Shown: positions 22,131 through 34,960, numbered from the stretch's first letter. The stretch: DNA of 64,000 bases from Datnioides undecimradiatus (GCA_008933995.1 WARS01003070.1:162501-226500), one strand, 5' to 3'. A program made the numbers and translations. The notes: a model not told the origin generated them from the letters alone.

Positions 22131-24059
22131 TCAGTGCTGGGTCCGGATGTGGCTGTGGAGCCGGGTCACCGAGGAGAACCTCTTCCCGCACTCTGAGCAG
22201 CGCAGAGCCGAGGCGGTGGCGCCGCGCGGAGACGACGGCGATGACGTGTCAGCAGTGGCGTTCTCGGCGACGTGCGTCTGCCGATGAGCCTTCAGCAGCG
22301 ACATCCGACTGAACCGCCGGCCGCACTCCTCACACTCAGACCAAACCCTCCGCCTCTTCTTCTGCAACAACCAGACAGGAAGAGTACTCAGAGTGGAAAT
22401 ACTCAGACACATACCTGGACGACAGGTGAGTTCAGGTTTTTATGAATCTGGTGATTTCTGTGTGAAGTCATCACTAAACGCTCCCTCACCTTCCTCCCTT
22501 TGTCCTCCCCATCCTCCTCTTCTTCCTCCTCCTCTTCCTCCTCCTCCCTGGTCGTCAGGGGTGACGGGCAGGTGCGGCCCGGTGGCTCGGCGCCATCTCT
22601 GCACTCGTTGGCAGCATCGGTCGCCAGAGTGGCCAGCGTTTCGTTGGCGGCGGCGGCGGCGTCCTCCTCCAGCAGCTGAGACGGAAGAGTCAAGAGACGA
22701 TGAAGCATCGAGGCGGACGAGCGGCGTCCCGAAGAACCTGAGGACAGAAAGACGAGAGTGAAGACGAAGGAGGACAGGGTTGTGGTGCATTCAGGTGCAG
22801 GGCTACAATGCTACATTCAGGTGCAGGGATATGGTGTGTTCAGGTGCAGGGCTATGATGCTGCATTCAAGTGCAGGGTTGTGGTGCATTCACGTGCAGGC
22901 CTACAATGCTGCATTCAGGTGCACTGTTATGGTGCGTTCAGGGGCACAGGTGTGTGTGTTTTTATTAAATCGTTTTGTTTTTTATGATTCAGCAGAAAAG
23001 TTCCAGCAGAGGGCAGTGACGAGTTGTGTGTGTGTTTGTGTGTGTTTTATTAACCTTTCTATGATTTTTGTGTTTGTTTACAGAAAAGACATAAAAACAT
23101 TTTTTTTGTTTTTTCATTTGTTTTTTGCATTTTAATATTTCACTTTTTAAAATATTCAGATGAATTCTTTATATAATTTTTATGTAAAAACTTCTTTTTA
23201 CACAACAGGATTTAAAAAAACAGCATTTCTTACATTTGTTTATGACACCCTGTTTATTATATTTTTTTATTATAGTTTGTTTGTAAACAAAGCTCACCTG
23301 TGGGGCTGACGGGGGGTCCAGGTGAGGGTCCTGCGGGGGCGGTGGCCCCTCCCTCGGCACTCCTCTGACCCTCGGCAGCGTCCTCGTCGGGAGAAAACAC
23401 CTCCATGTCCTCCAGAGGAGTCCAGCGGGGGTCCTGCTGGGGAGAGGAGGGGGAGGGCTCCAGGGACAGAGCGGGAGCGGGAACGGGCTGCACCTGCTGC
23501 GCCCCTCCCTCAACCAGGCTCCGCCCACCTCCCCTGTCTCCTCCTCCTCCCTCCAGCTGTTTGATTGGCCAGATGTCGCTGCACCACTTCTGACCAAAGA
23601 CCTTGTCCAGGATGGGAACCCAGTCCTGAGAGTCCTGAGAGACCAAGAGGCCAGGGGGGCGCTCCGGGTCTGGGGGGGCAACAGGATGAAGAGATTCAGA
23701 AAACCTGTACACACCTGGCAGTGATGTCACAGTTTCACCTGGGTGTCACTCACCGTCTCTTGCTGCCGTCTCCTTGGATACGGTGACCTCAGCGAGCTCC
23801 TCCCGGGCATCCTCGGAGCCACTGGGTGACACAGAGTCATTCTCAGACCCCCTCCTCCTCCCCCCTCCTCCTCCACCCCTCGCCTTCTCCCCTGCTCCTC
23901 CTCCTCCTCCTCCCCCTCCCAGCCGCTCCTCCAGGACCTGCTGCTCCTTCTCCATCTTGGTGATCTCCAGCAGCAGGTCGTCAAATGAGGCCTCCACGAT
24001 CTTCGTCAGCTCACGCACAGCGAAGTCCAGCACCTGCTCCATGACCGACTTCAGCTGGT
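22131..24059 (-). CDS. two-finger C2H2 zinc-finger protein (5' end elsewhere)
   Basis: Four exons on the minus strand: 24059-23754 (306 bases), 23669-23298 (372), 22737-22490 (248) and 22361-22131 (231, TGA stop). All junctions use GT-AG and agree in phase (1, 1, 0). The first exon encodes a helical module (LKSVMEQVLDFAVRELTK and onward), as at the N-terminus of many fish zinc-finger proteins, then a Gly-rich run. The second has a Trp-rich segment (DWVPILDKVFGQKWCSDIW) and a Pro/acidic stretch. The third has a Glu run. The last has two fingers, C-x2-C-x12-H-x3-H and C-x2-C-x12-H-x4-H, ending at the final His. About 384 residues are visible. The 24059 boundary is an acceptor (CCTGCAG) needing a phase-1 donor upstream; the exon ending at 32529 fits. 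An internal ATG at 24042 is a weaker start. Probably a nuclear regulator; no symbol recognised. Confidence 0.85.
22789..22957. repeat. minisatellite, unit about 28 bases
   Basis: Six imperfect copies built on GCATTCAGGTGCAGGG plus TATGGT or TACAATGCT. It lies in the intron before the third exon of the two-finger gene. Confidence 0.85.
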
Positions 24060-25254
24060 CTGCAGGAGAGAGGCCACAACATCAGCATCATAATCATAAT
24101 CATCATCATCATCATCATGTGTACTGTATTTGCTGTTCACATTAAACTCGTCTGTTCCCTGAACACACCACAGCTCTGATGTGTTGCGTTCACTGAGCCG
24201 GTTCAGTTCAGGTGCTGTGACCAACGGACCGACTGAGGATCAACAGTGACTTTGCTAATTATAACAAAATAAATTGGTCGATACTGATCATCACAGGCTG
24301 ATCGATAACTGTATCAGCCTGCTCTTCTTCTGTTTGTTTTCAGTGAAAACACTTGTCACATCTGTCTGAGTGCCGTCGTCCAACTAAACATGTGACCTGT
24401 ATGTCATGTGACCAGCGGCTGACCCACTTTCTGCTTTAAAAACAAAAGATACAACAGAAACAAACAAACAAACTGTGAGTGTTTGAGTCACTGTGTGTGC
24501 GTGCGTGTGATGACAGGTGGCGTGACAGCGTGTTGTCCGTGTGCAGATGGCGACGCCAACGACCACATTCACTGCAGAGGAGACCAGTGAGGCTGAGGCA
24601 ACAGACAACATGTGATCATTGCAACATGTTATCATGTTGTTGTGTCATTACAGACTCATGAACAAGTCACATGACAGACTAACTGATCCTCAACCAATCA
24701 CAGCTCTGTGTCTCTCCTGGCGTGTGTGATGTCATCAGGACCTTCTGAACCAGGTTCAGTTCAGTTAATCAATCTTCAGTTTTAGTCATTATCATCATAG
24801 TTTGATTTCAGATAACTGTTGCTGTCTGAAGCTAATGTAGCTTAGCTTAACTTAGCCGCTAACATTAGCAACTTCGAACAAACGCATAAACAGGAATATT
24901 AATGAATCCAGCAGCAGAGATTTTGTTCTCGATGTCGCCGTCAAATGTTTATTTACGTCCTATCTTTGAATTCAAACAGCCGATAATAAACAGATTATTT
25001 TTTGATCAATAAACAGAAAACTCTTATTTTTGTTGCAGTTTGATGTTTGAATCACACTGAACTCACACAGCTGTTGACAGCCGCAAAACACCGGTAACGT
25101 GTTAACGTGTCACTTCCTGTTTCTCCACCAGAAAACAGGCCGAACAACGAGTTCTTGCATCTTTCGTTTCATTCAGCAGCAGCTTTTTGATCCAAACAGG
25201 ATTGATTTGATTTGTAAAATAATGATTTTGAATATTTCAGTGTAAATATGGAGC

Positions 25255-25452
25255 TGCTCTGATCAATGTGTCAGGTGATCAATGTATCAGCTGATCAGTG
25301 TATCAGTGTGTGTTCTGATCAATGTATCAGCTGATCAATGTGTCAGCTGATCAGTGTATCAGTGTGTGTTCTGATCAATGTATCAGCTGATCAATGTGTC
25401 AGCTGATCAGTTTATCAGTGTGTGTTCTGATCAGTGTGTGTTCTGATCAATG
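25255..25452. repeat. tandem repeat built on TGATCAATGTATCAGC
   Basis: About 200 bases of TGATCA(A/G)TGT(A/G)TCAG units arranged in a larger period of about 55-60 bases ending in GTGTGTTCTGATCAATG. TGATCA is itself palindromic. Confidence 0.85.
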
Positions 25453-27230
25453 TGTTTTTATTGCTAAAATTTTGTAAAACAAATTCTGACATCATCGTGA
25501 ACCAACCAATCACCTCCTGCCATCCAGCCACCAATCAGAGTCCAGCTGTTAGCATCAGAGCTAAGCTTCATCAGTTAGCTAGTTAGCAGCAGCAAGCTAC
25601 GTTGCTGTGTCTTCAGGTGTTGGTCTCCTCAAACCCTGTTGAGGTGGAGAACACCTGAACCATGAGGCTCATCATCCAACTCTGAATCACTGGAGCGTAA
25701 AAGAGTTTGTTCTGACCCCACCCACTTTTCAAATGGGCCAATCAGATTCCTCCAAACATTGTGTCCCGCCTGCACTTCCTGTTTTACTCAGAGATACGTC
25801 ACCATACGGAGGAGACAGACTGACAGACAGGTTTCAGCTGCAGCTTAACTATTTCTGATCATAATTTATGAAATAAAATATTTGTTTTATCTTATTTTTG
25901 TTTACTTTCTAAAAACAGAGGAAATTATTTAGTTTTCCTGTTTCTTCCCTGCAGGGTAAATAAAAACACATTAAAACAATATGTGTTGTCCTCTCAGGGT
26001 GTCAGGCACATCAGGTCATGTCTATCTGTTGGCAGCTCAGACTGAACAATCGTCCTCACTCTTTCCACCAGCTCTGATCACAAACTGGAATTTCCCCTTA
26101 ATTAGCCTTGTTACGAGCTTAACGATGGTCAGCGCAGACACAACAGAGTCAGTGCGATCAGATGCCATCGCTCTCTGCAGGGTTAAAGTCCATAACCTTT
26201 ATCTTCATCAGGAGCGGCTCAGTCTTTAACAAGTCGCGTCTTTAACTTGTGAATCTGTAAACGCCCCAACACGGGGCACACAGTCATGGTTCTGCATCTA
26301 ATCGATTGGTTCATTGATCAGTCACGATTCGTTCAGTGTCGCTGCAGATCCCAAAATAAGTTGTTGTTTCGAGGCTCAATCACTGAGTCGTTGCGTTGTG
26401 TTCATCGAGGACACAACGTTTCTGTGCAATTAAAGTTTTGAATATTAATTTAGTTTCAATACAGATCAATAAAACACAGGGTGACGGCCGACTGAAGCCT
26501 CAGACACTTGCTGCCTCAGACCGAGAGGTTTCTCTGACCTCTGAAGTTATTTTCCAGCCCCTTGTGTTTGAAAAACGTGTAATATTTAATATTTGCTGCG
26601 TCCTTGTTAAATTAAAACGACTGTGGGAAGCATGAATGTTTCTGAGTGACATGAAGGAAAAGGGTCATTTTGAGACGCTCTGGCTGGTTTGAGGGACTGA
26701 ACCAGCGGTTGTGGGATGAGTCAAGGTCACATGTTGGTCATATGGTCATACGACACATGGAGGAGTGGGAGGAGTCTGTGAGCAACAACACATTGGTCGA
26801 AGCAGTTTGGGCTTGTCGTCACCACATTTCTCACGGTTTTCACTGTTTTACAAACAACCGTCAGATTCACAGTCGACTCTTCTCTCAGAGCGTCACGCGA
26901 TCTCGGTCTGATCTCCAGGTTCGGGCTGGGGTCTGGACTCAGCAGGGTCTCTGTGTCAATGGGGGTTTGTTTAATAACTTAAACCAACAGAACGGGTGCA
27001 GCTTTGTTTCGCTCCGCCCGCTGCTTTGTTCCTCTGCTTGGTCGGCGAGCAGCAGACTGACAGCATAGCCCAGTTTTCCATGTATAAAGATGGAGCGACC
27101 TTTGACCCGAGCGTGTCGAGGCCGCAGCCTCATTATCTCTCTGTGTTGTTCCTGCTGTCGGCCGTTTGTCCAGGCGCTCTGCTGATTTCTCTTCACTCCA
27201 TCGACATTGTTTAGTTCAGACTGAGGACGG

Positions 27231-27911
27231 CAGAGAGCGCTAACATACAGAACTAACATACAGAGAGCCAACAGACAGAGCTAACAAATAGGAAGCTAAC
27301 AGACAGAGCTAACAGACAAAGAGCGCTTACAGAGAGATAACCGACAGAGAGCGCTAATATACAGAACTAACATACAGAGAGCTAACAGACAGAGAGCGCT
27401 AATATACAGAACTAACATACAGAGAGCTAACAGACAGAGCTAACAGGCAGAGAGAGCTAACAGAGAGCGCTAACATACAGAACTAACATACAGAGAGCTA
27501 ACAGACAGAGCTAACAGGCGGAGAGCGCTAACAGACAGAACTAACATACAGAGAGCCAACAGACAGAGCTAACAAATAGGAAGCTAACAGACAGAGCTAA
27601 CAGACAAAGAGCGCTTACAGAGAGCTAACCGACAGAGAGCCTAATATACAGAACTAACATACAGAGAGCCAAGACAGAGCTAACAAATAGGAAGCTAACA
27701 GACAGAGCTAACAGACAGAGGGTGCTAACATACAGAGAGCTAAAAGACAGAGAGCTAACAGATAGGAAGCTAACAGACAGAGATAACCGACAGAGAGCTA
27801 ACAGATATGAAGCTAACAGACAGAAATAACAGACAGAGAGATAACAAATAGGAAGCTAACAGACAGAGAGCTAACAGATAGGAAGCTAACAGACAGAGCT
27901 AACAGACAGAC
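27231..27911. repeat. minisatellite, GCTAACAGACAGA units
   Basis: About 680 bases made of 13-17-base units: GCTAACAGACAGA, ACTAACATACAGA, GCTAACAAATAGGAA, with variants. Unit types recur in the same order as longer blocks, so it has a higher-order period on top of the basic one. It is not a CRISPR array, since there are no unique spacers. Confidence 0.92.
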
Positions 27912-28616
27912 AACAACAAACCCTGACACAGTGGTTCTGTTGGAACAGGAGCATCGGGACCTGAAGCAGCTTCTCCTCCTACATGACAGTCTGGGTGTTT
28001 TCCAGACTCTGCTGGACTTCCTGAAACTGGTTTCAACCCTCTGTGCTGACCTGGGGTTCAACAGGGTTCCTTCCTCATGCTCCTTCTGTTCGACATCTTC
28101 ACGTCAGATCACAGACCAGAGTCTGGCCTTTAAACCCCCCCAGAGACCACATCAGTCCAGCTCTCAGGAACTTAGACCACCTGCTTCCTGTGCGGGTTAT
28201 TTCTGACCTGCTCTGAAGCGTCCAAGCATCAGGATCTAATGTCTCCGCGTTTTAATTCGTTAATTCATTGGGTGTATCTGAAGCGATATCTCCTTCCTGT
28301 TTCTGATGTTTTGCAGGATAAAATCCTGCTCAGGTCAGGACGTGATTGGCCGACAGCGCTGTGATGTCACCATCTGTCCTGAGGTCCTCTCTGGCTGTGA
28401 TCGTGGCGTGTCATGCCAGTGGCCTGGTTTTTCAGAGGCGGGAAGGGAGAGGCAGCAGGGGGGGAGGCGGGTGAGGAGGCTTTGCGTGTCGGCTGTGTGT
28501 TTTCGTTCGAGTGCACAAATGTGTGCATGCATGCGTGAGCACGGCATCCTTCGCTCTCACGTGTTACTGCAAGTGGAGATGTGGATGTTTGTATGTGTGC
28601 TTCTGCAGCTTAGTGT

Positions 28617-28618
<2 letters not shown>

Positions 28619-28658
<40 letters not shown>
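28619..28658. repeat. (GT)n microsatellite
   Basis: About 40 bases of perfect GT. A CA-rich tract follows at 28683-28728. Confidence 0.95.
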
Positions 28659-28659
<1 letters not shown>

Positions 28660-28835
28660 TGTGTTTGCGCTGCTGCAGCCGGGAAACACACCCAAACAAA
28701 CACAAACATACACACACACCCACACACAGCAGCGTCTGAATGACATCATCTCTGATGCAGGAAATCAGTCCTGCTTTCATGGATTAATGTCAACGGATCC
28801 GCTTTGTCCTGAGTTTTACTGCAAAAACACCTGCG

Positions 28836-28868
<33 letters not shown>
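28836..28868. repeat. (CA)n microsatellite
   Basis: Perfect CA run of about 30 bases. Confidence 0.93.
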
Positions 28869-29171
28869 CAGGTTACAGTGTGTGATGCGTTTACCTGCAG
28901 CTGATTTAATAAAGATTGAAGATATTTGGACATTTGCTGCTGCAGATGCATCGTTCTGCTTCTGCTCACATCACGTTTTCTATCAAAGATCAATTAACCA
29001 ATCAATCAATGATCATGTAGGATTAAGGTAAATGGCCAAACACTCGTTGTTCAGTTTATTGTCTCAGTGAACTGCGTCTCTGTCAACACATCAGGGTGTT
29101 CGGTGTTCTTTCATACTGGTGTTTTTCAGTCTTTTATAAACAGAAAAGTTTAGTCATCAATCGATCCATAA

Positions 29172-29764
29172 CACTGGGGAACAATTTGAAAAAAAATTTC
29201 TGTTGAGTTAGATTTTTATGCTGATTAAAACTAAAATTGGCATGCTGATTCCAAAATTGCAGTCAGTTTTTTTCTAGCAAGTCAAGTTTTTTCTCCACAG
29301 CTTACCCTCCAGATAAGCAAAATTCCACTGATTAGCTGTAGTAGTAGTAGTAGTAGTAGTAGTAGTGTACATATGATGGCTGACTATTGTTGGAGCATCA
29401 AACGTGATAGTCCTCAAGTTGAACACTCCAGAAAGAGCTATAAACGTACATTTTTACCTTAACTACTTGCACACAATTATAATTACAGTAGCCATATCCT
29501 TTGTAAAAACATAATACTGTTAAACATTGCAGTCATGCCTGTTTCTTTCATATTTCATTGTATGTCAATATTTGAACATTTTTATAAAACAAGCACATAT
29601 CTGTTAAGTACAGTATTTTTCATATGTTTTAAGAAAATGGGGATCCTATAGTTCAAAAACTTGACATGATAGAGAAAAACTGAGATCAGTTTTGGATTCC
29701 GCACCCAGAAATTAGTTAAAAACAGCTGTCAGACCTAACTCAACAAAAATTGTGTTCCCCAGTG
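29172..29764. mobile_element. 593-base non-autonomous DNA transposon with inverted ends
   Basis: Left end CACTGGGGAACAATTTG and right end (complement) CACTGGGGAACACAATTT match over the first 12 bases; both continue to a TGTTGAGTTAG block. Each end is flanked by TAA (29169-29171 and 29765-29767), a likely 3-base target duplication, as in PIF/Harbinger elements, although the terminal sequence does not prove that family. There is no coding capacity. A (GTA)n run sits inside at 29337-29367. Confidence 0.75.
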
Positions 29765-32454
29765 TAATCAGTGATCGATACTGAGTCTGGTTTCTGCACT
29801 GACTCGTCCTGTTTGTGTTTCTTAATGTGTCACTTCACTGTTTTTCTCTCTCAAAACATGCTGTGATGTTAGATCTCTCATTGTCTGTTATGTTACAGAC
29901 GTCACAGCTGACTGAGAAACGAATCAGCACACCAATAATCAATATTTAATCAATAGTGAAGTTAATCAGGTGTAACTGCACCACATCACACACTCAGTAC
30001 AAACTCGTGTTTACAGGTGTTTCCGTTATTTTGTCCGCCCCCGTGTGTCAGCGAGTCTACATCAGCTCGGATACGACGTTTATACGTTTGTTCACATGAT
30101 TCAGACCTGCAGTAGTGAGAGATCAATAACCGATAATCCTGATGATTGATTAACTAATGACGTCATTCATTAAGTGAATTATTGTTTGGTTTGAGCTGTT
30201 CAAACTGTTCATCATGAGATCGATCAATAATCAATGACAGGAATGATCAGTTTGCAGTCGGGCTGAGCGTCTCATCGTACCAGCTGCCTGGATCTGTCAC
30301 TCGTCTCTACGGTCGGCCATGCTGACGCCCGCAGCTTGTGCCCTGAAGGAGGCGTCAGTGGCCATGTTGGTTGGGGATGCTGCCAGCCAACGATTGATTA
30401 TTGATTATCTGCACGTTTAAAGCAAATTTGGTGGCGGATGAGTTTTTGATCATATTTCTTTGGTGTTTCTGTCCATAAATATTGATTAAACACTGATATA
30501 TCGATACTGTTTGATGATGGCATGATGCGTTCTAGTGCAACCTCAGTTTTATGAAAATTTAAGAATCTGGAAACTCAAAAAGCTTCTACTTAAATTTATT
30601 TGTATGGTCTCTGAGTCCCTGAACGCACCATGTAAACAAAGCACTTATGAAATATTCATGATGCTGTTAAAAAAAATAAATAAATAAATAAAAAATCGAC
30701 ATAAAGAGACGTTTGATGTTTTTAATCGACAGACGGAAATATTGATTAGTTACTCATTTGAACGAATTGTGTGTTTCTGCGTTTGCTGAGTGAAACGTTT
30801 GGATTTATTATATTTTGGACTGATGAGTTTGTCGTCGCTTCACGTTTCGCTCCTTGCTTGACTCAATTTGTTTGAGAACGAACAGCAGCAAACAACGAGC
30901 GTGTGAAACAAACATCGAACGGACACCTGAAGGCAACACGACGTGGCAGTGATAAATGATAATAAATGACATTAAATCTACCCTGGGTCATTCACCCTGA
31001 CTGCTTTTGCGCCACATGTTGATGCAGAGTCGTTTAAAAGCTGCTGAAGCGAAACGTTTCACCTGCTGAACTGGTTTACGCTCGTTTGCCAGACGTCTGA
31101 TCGACTGTAAATCACCTGACCAACAGACCTCAGGTTTGGTTTTGATCTGGTTTACTTCTTTTTCCTCAGTCATCTGAGCTGTGGACAGTCTGGGCCTGCA
31201 CAGCTGTTGGTGTGTAAACATCAGGTTAAATGTAAACCTCTGTCTTCGATCAGATTCAAATCTTATTTTTATTATTTCAGTTTATTTCATTTAAACAAAG
31301 CTCTTTTACAGTTTCTCGGAGAACGTTTAACTTCTTTCCTCTTCAGCTTGTGATTGAGTCAAAGTTACTGCAGATCACAGAAGGATTTATGCTAAATAAA
31401 CATGTTTATTTGTGATAAACACAGTCTGGCCTGAGTGTGTTGTGAAACGCTCCGACTCAAACTTCTGATCATAAAGTTCCCGTGAGGCTGTTTCTGTTTG
31501 TTGGACTGAAACTCGTCTCTCTCCTGACCTTTTTTTGAAAACTGCATCATTTCCCAAACAACAAAAAAACAAAATGGACTCCGTCCAAACAGCGCCCGAG
31601 GCTGTGCGTCGACCTGATGAGGATTAACAGAGAAAAACCTCTTGGAGGCACTTCTTGGATGTTGAGCTGGCGATGCGTTCGAGCGCTTCCCACGCTGATG
31701 AATGTGACCTGACGCCTGTAAAAACAGTGAAACGCACTCGCTGGTGATGTGAATATTCGGCGCTGTGTGCGTCTTTGTCCTCCACTCTTTCTTCTACAGT
31801 GAAACCCTGATTAAATAGGGCCAGGGTCCGCCTCGATGTGGGTCTACCACCACAGGGCCGTCTCCTGCAGTCTGTTGCTTCTTTGTCCTGGCCCCCCCTC
31901 CCTCACCAACACCAACACCACCCCTCCATTCCTGAAGAGGACATGTCAGAAGAGGCTGTAAATCTTATTTTATGATCTGCAGGTGTCTGAAACTGAAGCC
32001 ACTTGTTTTGATTCTTCACCTTTTGTTTCGCAGCCTCAGACACTTTGTCTCCTGAACCTGTTCGGCCACAGAGCTTCACCGTGAGCGCCTGTGGTCTGAC
32101 ATGACAGCCAGATGTTGGATTTAAGGAATAAGATGCCCGTCGGTTCTGACCCTGCATCACCTCCATTCAGGTCCAATTAAAGCCCAAGTAAAGAAAGTTG
32201 TGCTGACCCAGTTGCAGCTCAGCTCCTGTCTCCATGTTTTTCTGTGCACACTGAGGCTTCTTTGTCCTGCTCTGCATGTCAGAGGAGCCCATGAATCTCG
32301 GTTTTATCACCTGCAGGCCTCACTTTCTCCGTAGCTCCGTTTACTCATAAACCCTTAAAACGGCCTGCACGGTTACGCAACGTGCTGTTAGAGGCTGAGA
32401 CAGAGGGAGGAGTGCCCCGCACAACTGCTTGTTTGCGTGCCCGTGTGTGGATTT

Positions 32455-32456
<2 letters not shown>

Positions 32457-32511
<55 letters not shown>
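32457..32511. repeat. (GT)n microsatellite
   Basis: About 54 bases of perfect GT, immediately after the donor of the minus-strand exon that ends at 32529. Confidence 0.95.
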
Positions 32512-32528
32512 GTATAACGGATGCCTAC

Positions 32529-32931
32529 CCACGACTCGTCCTCTCTGCTCCAGGCGGCGTGTGTCGGTGGGGACGCCGTGCTCGGTGCTCTGCCCCCCGG
32601 GGGCGTGTAGCTGCTGCTGTCTCGGCTCGGGCTTTGTTCTGCCGCTGTCCGCCTTCTCGTCCCCCGCCGCCTTGCCAGCCTTGCTCTTACCAGCCACCGG
32701 AGAGCCTCCGCCGTCCGCGGGGTTGATGCCGCCTCGGCCCCGGTTCTCCCGGGATTGCAGCTGGAGCCTGAGGTGGCGGTTTTCCTGCTCCTTCACGGCC
32801 GTCTCCAGCAGCAGCGTGTTCAAGCTGGAGCCCACCGTCTTACTTATTTCCTGGACGGCGAGCTGAACCACTTGCTCCAGCACGGACTCCAGCTGGCCCT
32901 GGAAAAACGAAATATACACGGCCCCGTTCAT
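32529..32931 (-). CDS. 5' coding exon of a zinc-finger-type gene (N-terminal helical module)
   Basis: ATG at 32931 to a candidate donor GTCGTGG|GTAGGC at 32529: 403 bases, 134 codons plus one base (phase 1). Residues from about 12 (GQLESVLEQVVQLAVQEI and onward) match the module encoded at 24059-23754 at roughly 20 of 45 positions, followed by a Gly/Lys/Arg/Pro-rich low-complexity stretch. The exon lies in a CpG island, as a first exon would. No private finger exons are seen downstream. Its phase-1 donor can join in frame to the acceptors at 24059 or 23669, so it may be the first exon of the two-finger gene. The alternative is a separate paralogue whose other exons have been lost or missed. 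Confidence 0.65.
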
Positions 32932-33340
32932 GTTTTCGCCCCCTCCGGTAAGAGGGCTCTCTCATTCTTCTGTACCCAAGCCCCCAGCCCACCCCCCTGC
33001 CCTGTCTCCCTGCCCTGTCTCCCCGACGGAAAACTGGGTAAAAGTCGGCCCCGGATCGCTCGGCTGTTCCGGCGGCTGCTAGGCTCCGCTCCTCCGGCTG
33101 CTGCTCTGTTCGCCTCGGCGCACCTCGCGTGTTCGGCCCCTTCGGAGGCTGCCGGAAAGACCCGAGTAGAGGCGCAGCGGCATTTTCCCGCCCACATGTC
33201 TTGGCCCGCGCGCGACGTGCACGCTCGCGCCCTTGCAGGCAGCCACGCCATTTTGGCTTTCAGAGAATAACATCAGTCACTCCCGAATGTCAGCACAGGC
33301 CGGGAACCGCGGCGTCACCCCGAAACACCTGAGAAATGAC
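32545..33340 (-). promoter_or_regulatory. CpG island around the zinc-finger-type first exon
   Basis: CpG-dense sequence spanning the ATG at 32931 and about 400 bases upstream of it on the minus strand. No TATA box is seen. It reads as a broad, housekeeping-type promoter for the minus strand. Confidence 0.6.
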
Positions 33341-34481
33341 AGCATGGCCGGGGTAACAGCAGGTCTGCCCACCCAGGAACCAACAACATGACGTCAGAGG
33401 TTTACAAACCTGTGAATGTAAAGTTACTGATCTGTAGTTGGGTTTAGTTTCAACATGGACCGTGGACCGTGGTCTGCCTCTGTCCGCTGTTTGGTTTTTG
33501 CTGCTGCTTATTCATGAAAAGCTCTTACGATCCTTTTGTTTTACTGGGACAAAACAAAGCAACTGAACTCTAGTCATACTGTTAGGTCAGTCCAGTGACG
33601 TCCAACTTGAGGGGTGAGGCCCCTCCAAAGGCTCACTGGGTAAATCTGAGGGGTGGTCACATCGTTTTACTGTTGTTAACTATAGATTTGAAATGTGACT
33701 CTGAGAAGTCACTAAAGTCGCAGTGCAGTGGAAGTGTAAGTCTATTAAATAGCCTTTAATCAGTGTAATTAAGCATTTGGGGTGCATGGTCAGACCAGGG
33801 CCTCCAGATGTTCTCCACCTCTGTAATCACAGTCCACAAAACCACTTCCTGTCCACTTGCCCTTTGTAGTTTTATCAAAGAGAAAACACCAATAAGAACT
33901 ACAGCACCCATCAGGGGCTGACAGACAATGATCATAACCAGAGTCTGAGCTTTAGAGTCACAGTAATTGCAAAGCCTCTGTTGTTTACTGAGTTATACTG
34001 AAATATTAAAAAACTATGGATCAGAGAGAAAGACATGAAGATAACATAGAGTATTTATTCATTCAGTGACTTTTATATTTTTGATCAATTCATATTTTTA
34101 CCTATGGAGCATATTTTGTTTCTGTAAGCACTTAAATATAGTTTCAATAGATGAACGTTCTACAGTATATGAAATGGTTAATTATTGTCTAATTAATCAT
34201 GATTATGAATTGTTTGCATGGTGGCAGCTGAACCTGGGCCCAATCAGCCCGACAGCCTGAGAGAAATAAGAGCCAATCAGCCAAACAAAGATCCATAACA
34301 ATAAAATTACATTAGAGCTGTGTTTTAGTGGAAATCTGAATGAATGACCCGTCTGGTGCCGCTGTAGACCCTCTGGCAGGCCTGTTCTGGTAGTTTGGCA
34401 CTCCGTTTTAGACAATATGACAGAATCTACAGTAACAATAATAATAGATGCCAGAGCTGCAGTGAGACCTGTGTGTGTGTG

Positions 34482-34604
34482 TGTTTGAGGACTGTAGCAG
34501 TTACAATGATCAGTTCTCAGTTGACTGCAGTGTGTGTGCATGTGTGTTTTGGGGCTGTAGCCACTGTAATGATCAGTTCTCAGGTGACTGCAGTGTGTGT
34601 GTGA
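34482..34604. repeat. two-copy tandem duplication, unit about 65 bases
   Basis: ACTGTAGCAGTTACAATGAT and CTGTAGCCACTGTAATGATC begin two copies that both continue into CAGTTCTCAG(T/G)TGACTGCAG and a GT-rich tail. Confidence 0.8.
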
Positions 34605-34779
34605 TGGTTTTGTTTGGGGGCAGTAACGTCCTGACTCATCAGCCCTTTAATTCAGCATTACATCACTGACATCACAGCGTGTCAGCGCTGCATGCCGCAG
34701 CGGAGGAACACGCCCCCTAAAAACACCTGCGCCTTTGCTCGAGGCGGTACGGTAATTACCATTCTAACTTTGACGTAGG

Positions 34780-34960
34780 CACGGCCCGCCCGCTCTGTCT
34801 GATCCTGCCTCTGATTGGCTAGAACTTGTTGCCTTCGTTGTTAGGTTTAGGCATGAGGTGTGATGATTGGTTAGAGTTAAAGTAAGAATATCGGTGTAAG
34901 CCAATCAGAGGTCGAGTAGCGCGGGTCACGCCTTCGCCATTGTAGGATTCGTCAGGACAG
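34780..34960. repeat. possible dispersed repeat rich in CCAAT words
   Basis: TGATTGGCTAGAAC, TGATGATTGGTTAGAG and GCCAATCAGAGG occur within 130 bases, followed by a CpG-containing GCGGGTCACGCC stretch. It resembles a dispersed promoter-like repeat more than a gene; family not recognised. Confidence 0.3.

Larger units (their letters stand above)
24060..32528. other. repeat-rich stretch, possible 8.5 kb intron
   Basis: No coding exon is recognised. If the exon at 32529-32931 belongs to the zinc-finger gene at 22-24 kb, this is its first intron. It holds a CAT run (24093-24118), a tandem repeat (25255-25452), a 670-base minisatellite (27231-27911), CA/GT microsatellites and a 593-base inverted-repeat element (29172-29764). 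Confidence 0.5.

Noticed and set aside
27231..27911. possible CRISPR-like array
   Set aside because: Units are contiguous and vary in length, there are no unique spacers, and the genome is vertebrate.
27931..28206. 91-codon frame (VLLEQEHRDLKQLLLL...) next to the minisatellite
   Set aside because: Looks mildly helical, but there are no flanking exons, no known match and no promoter evidence.
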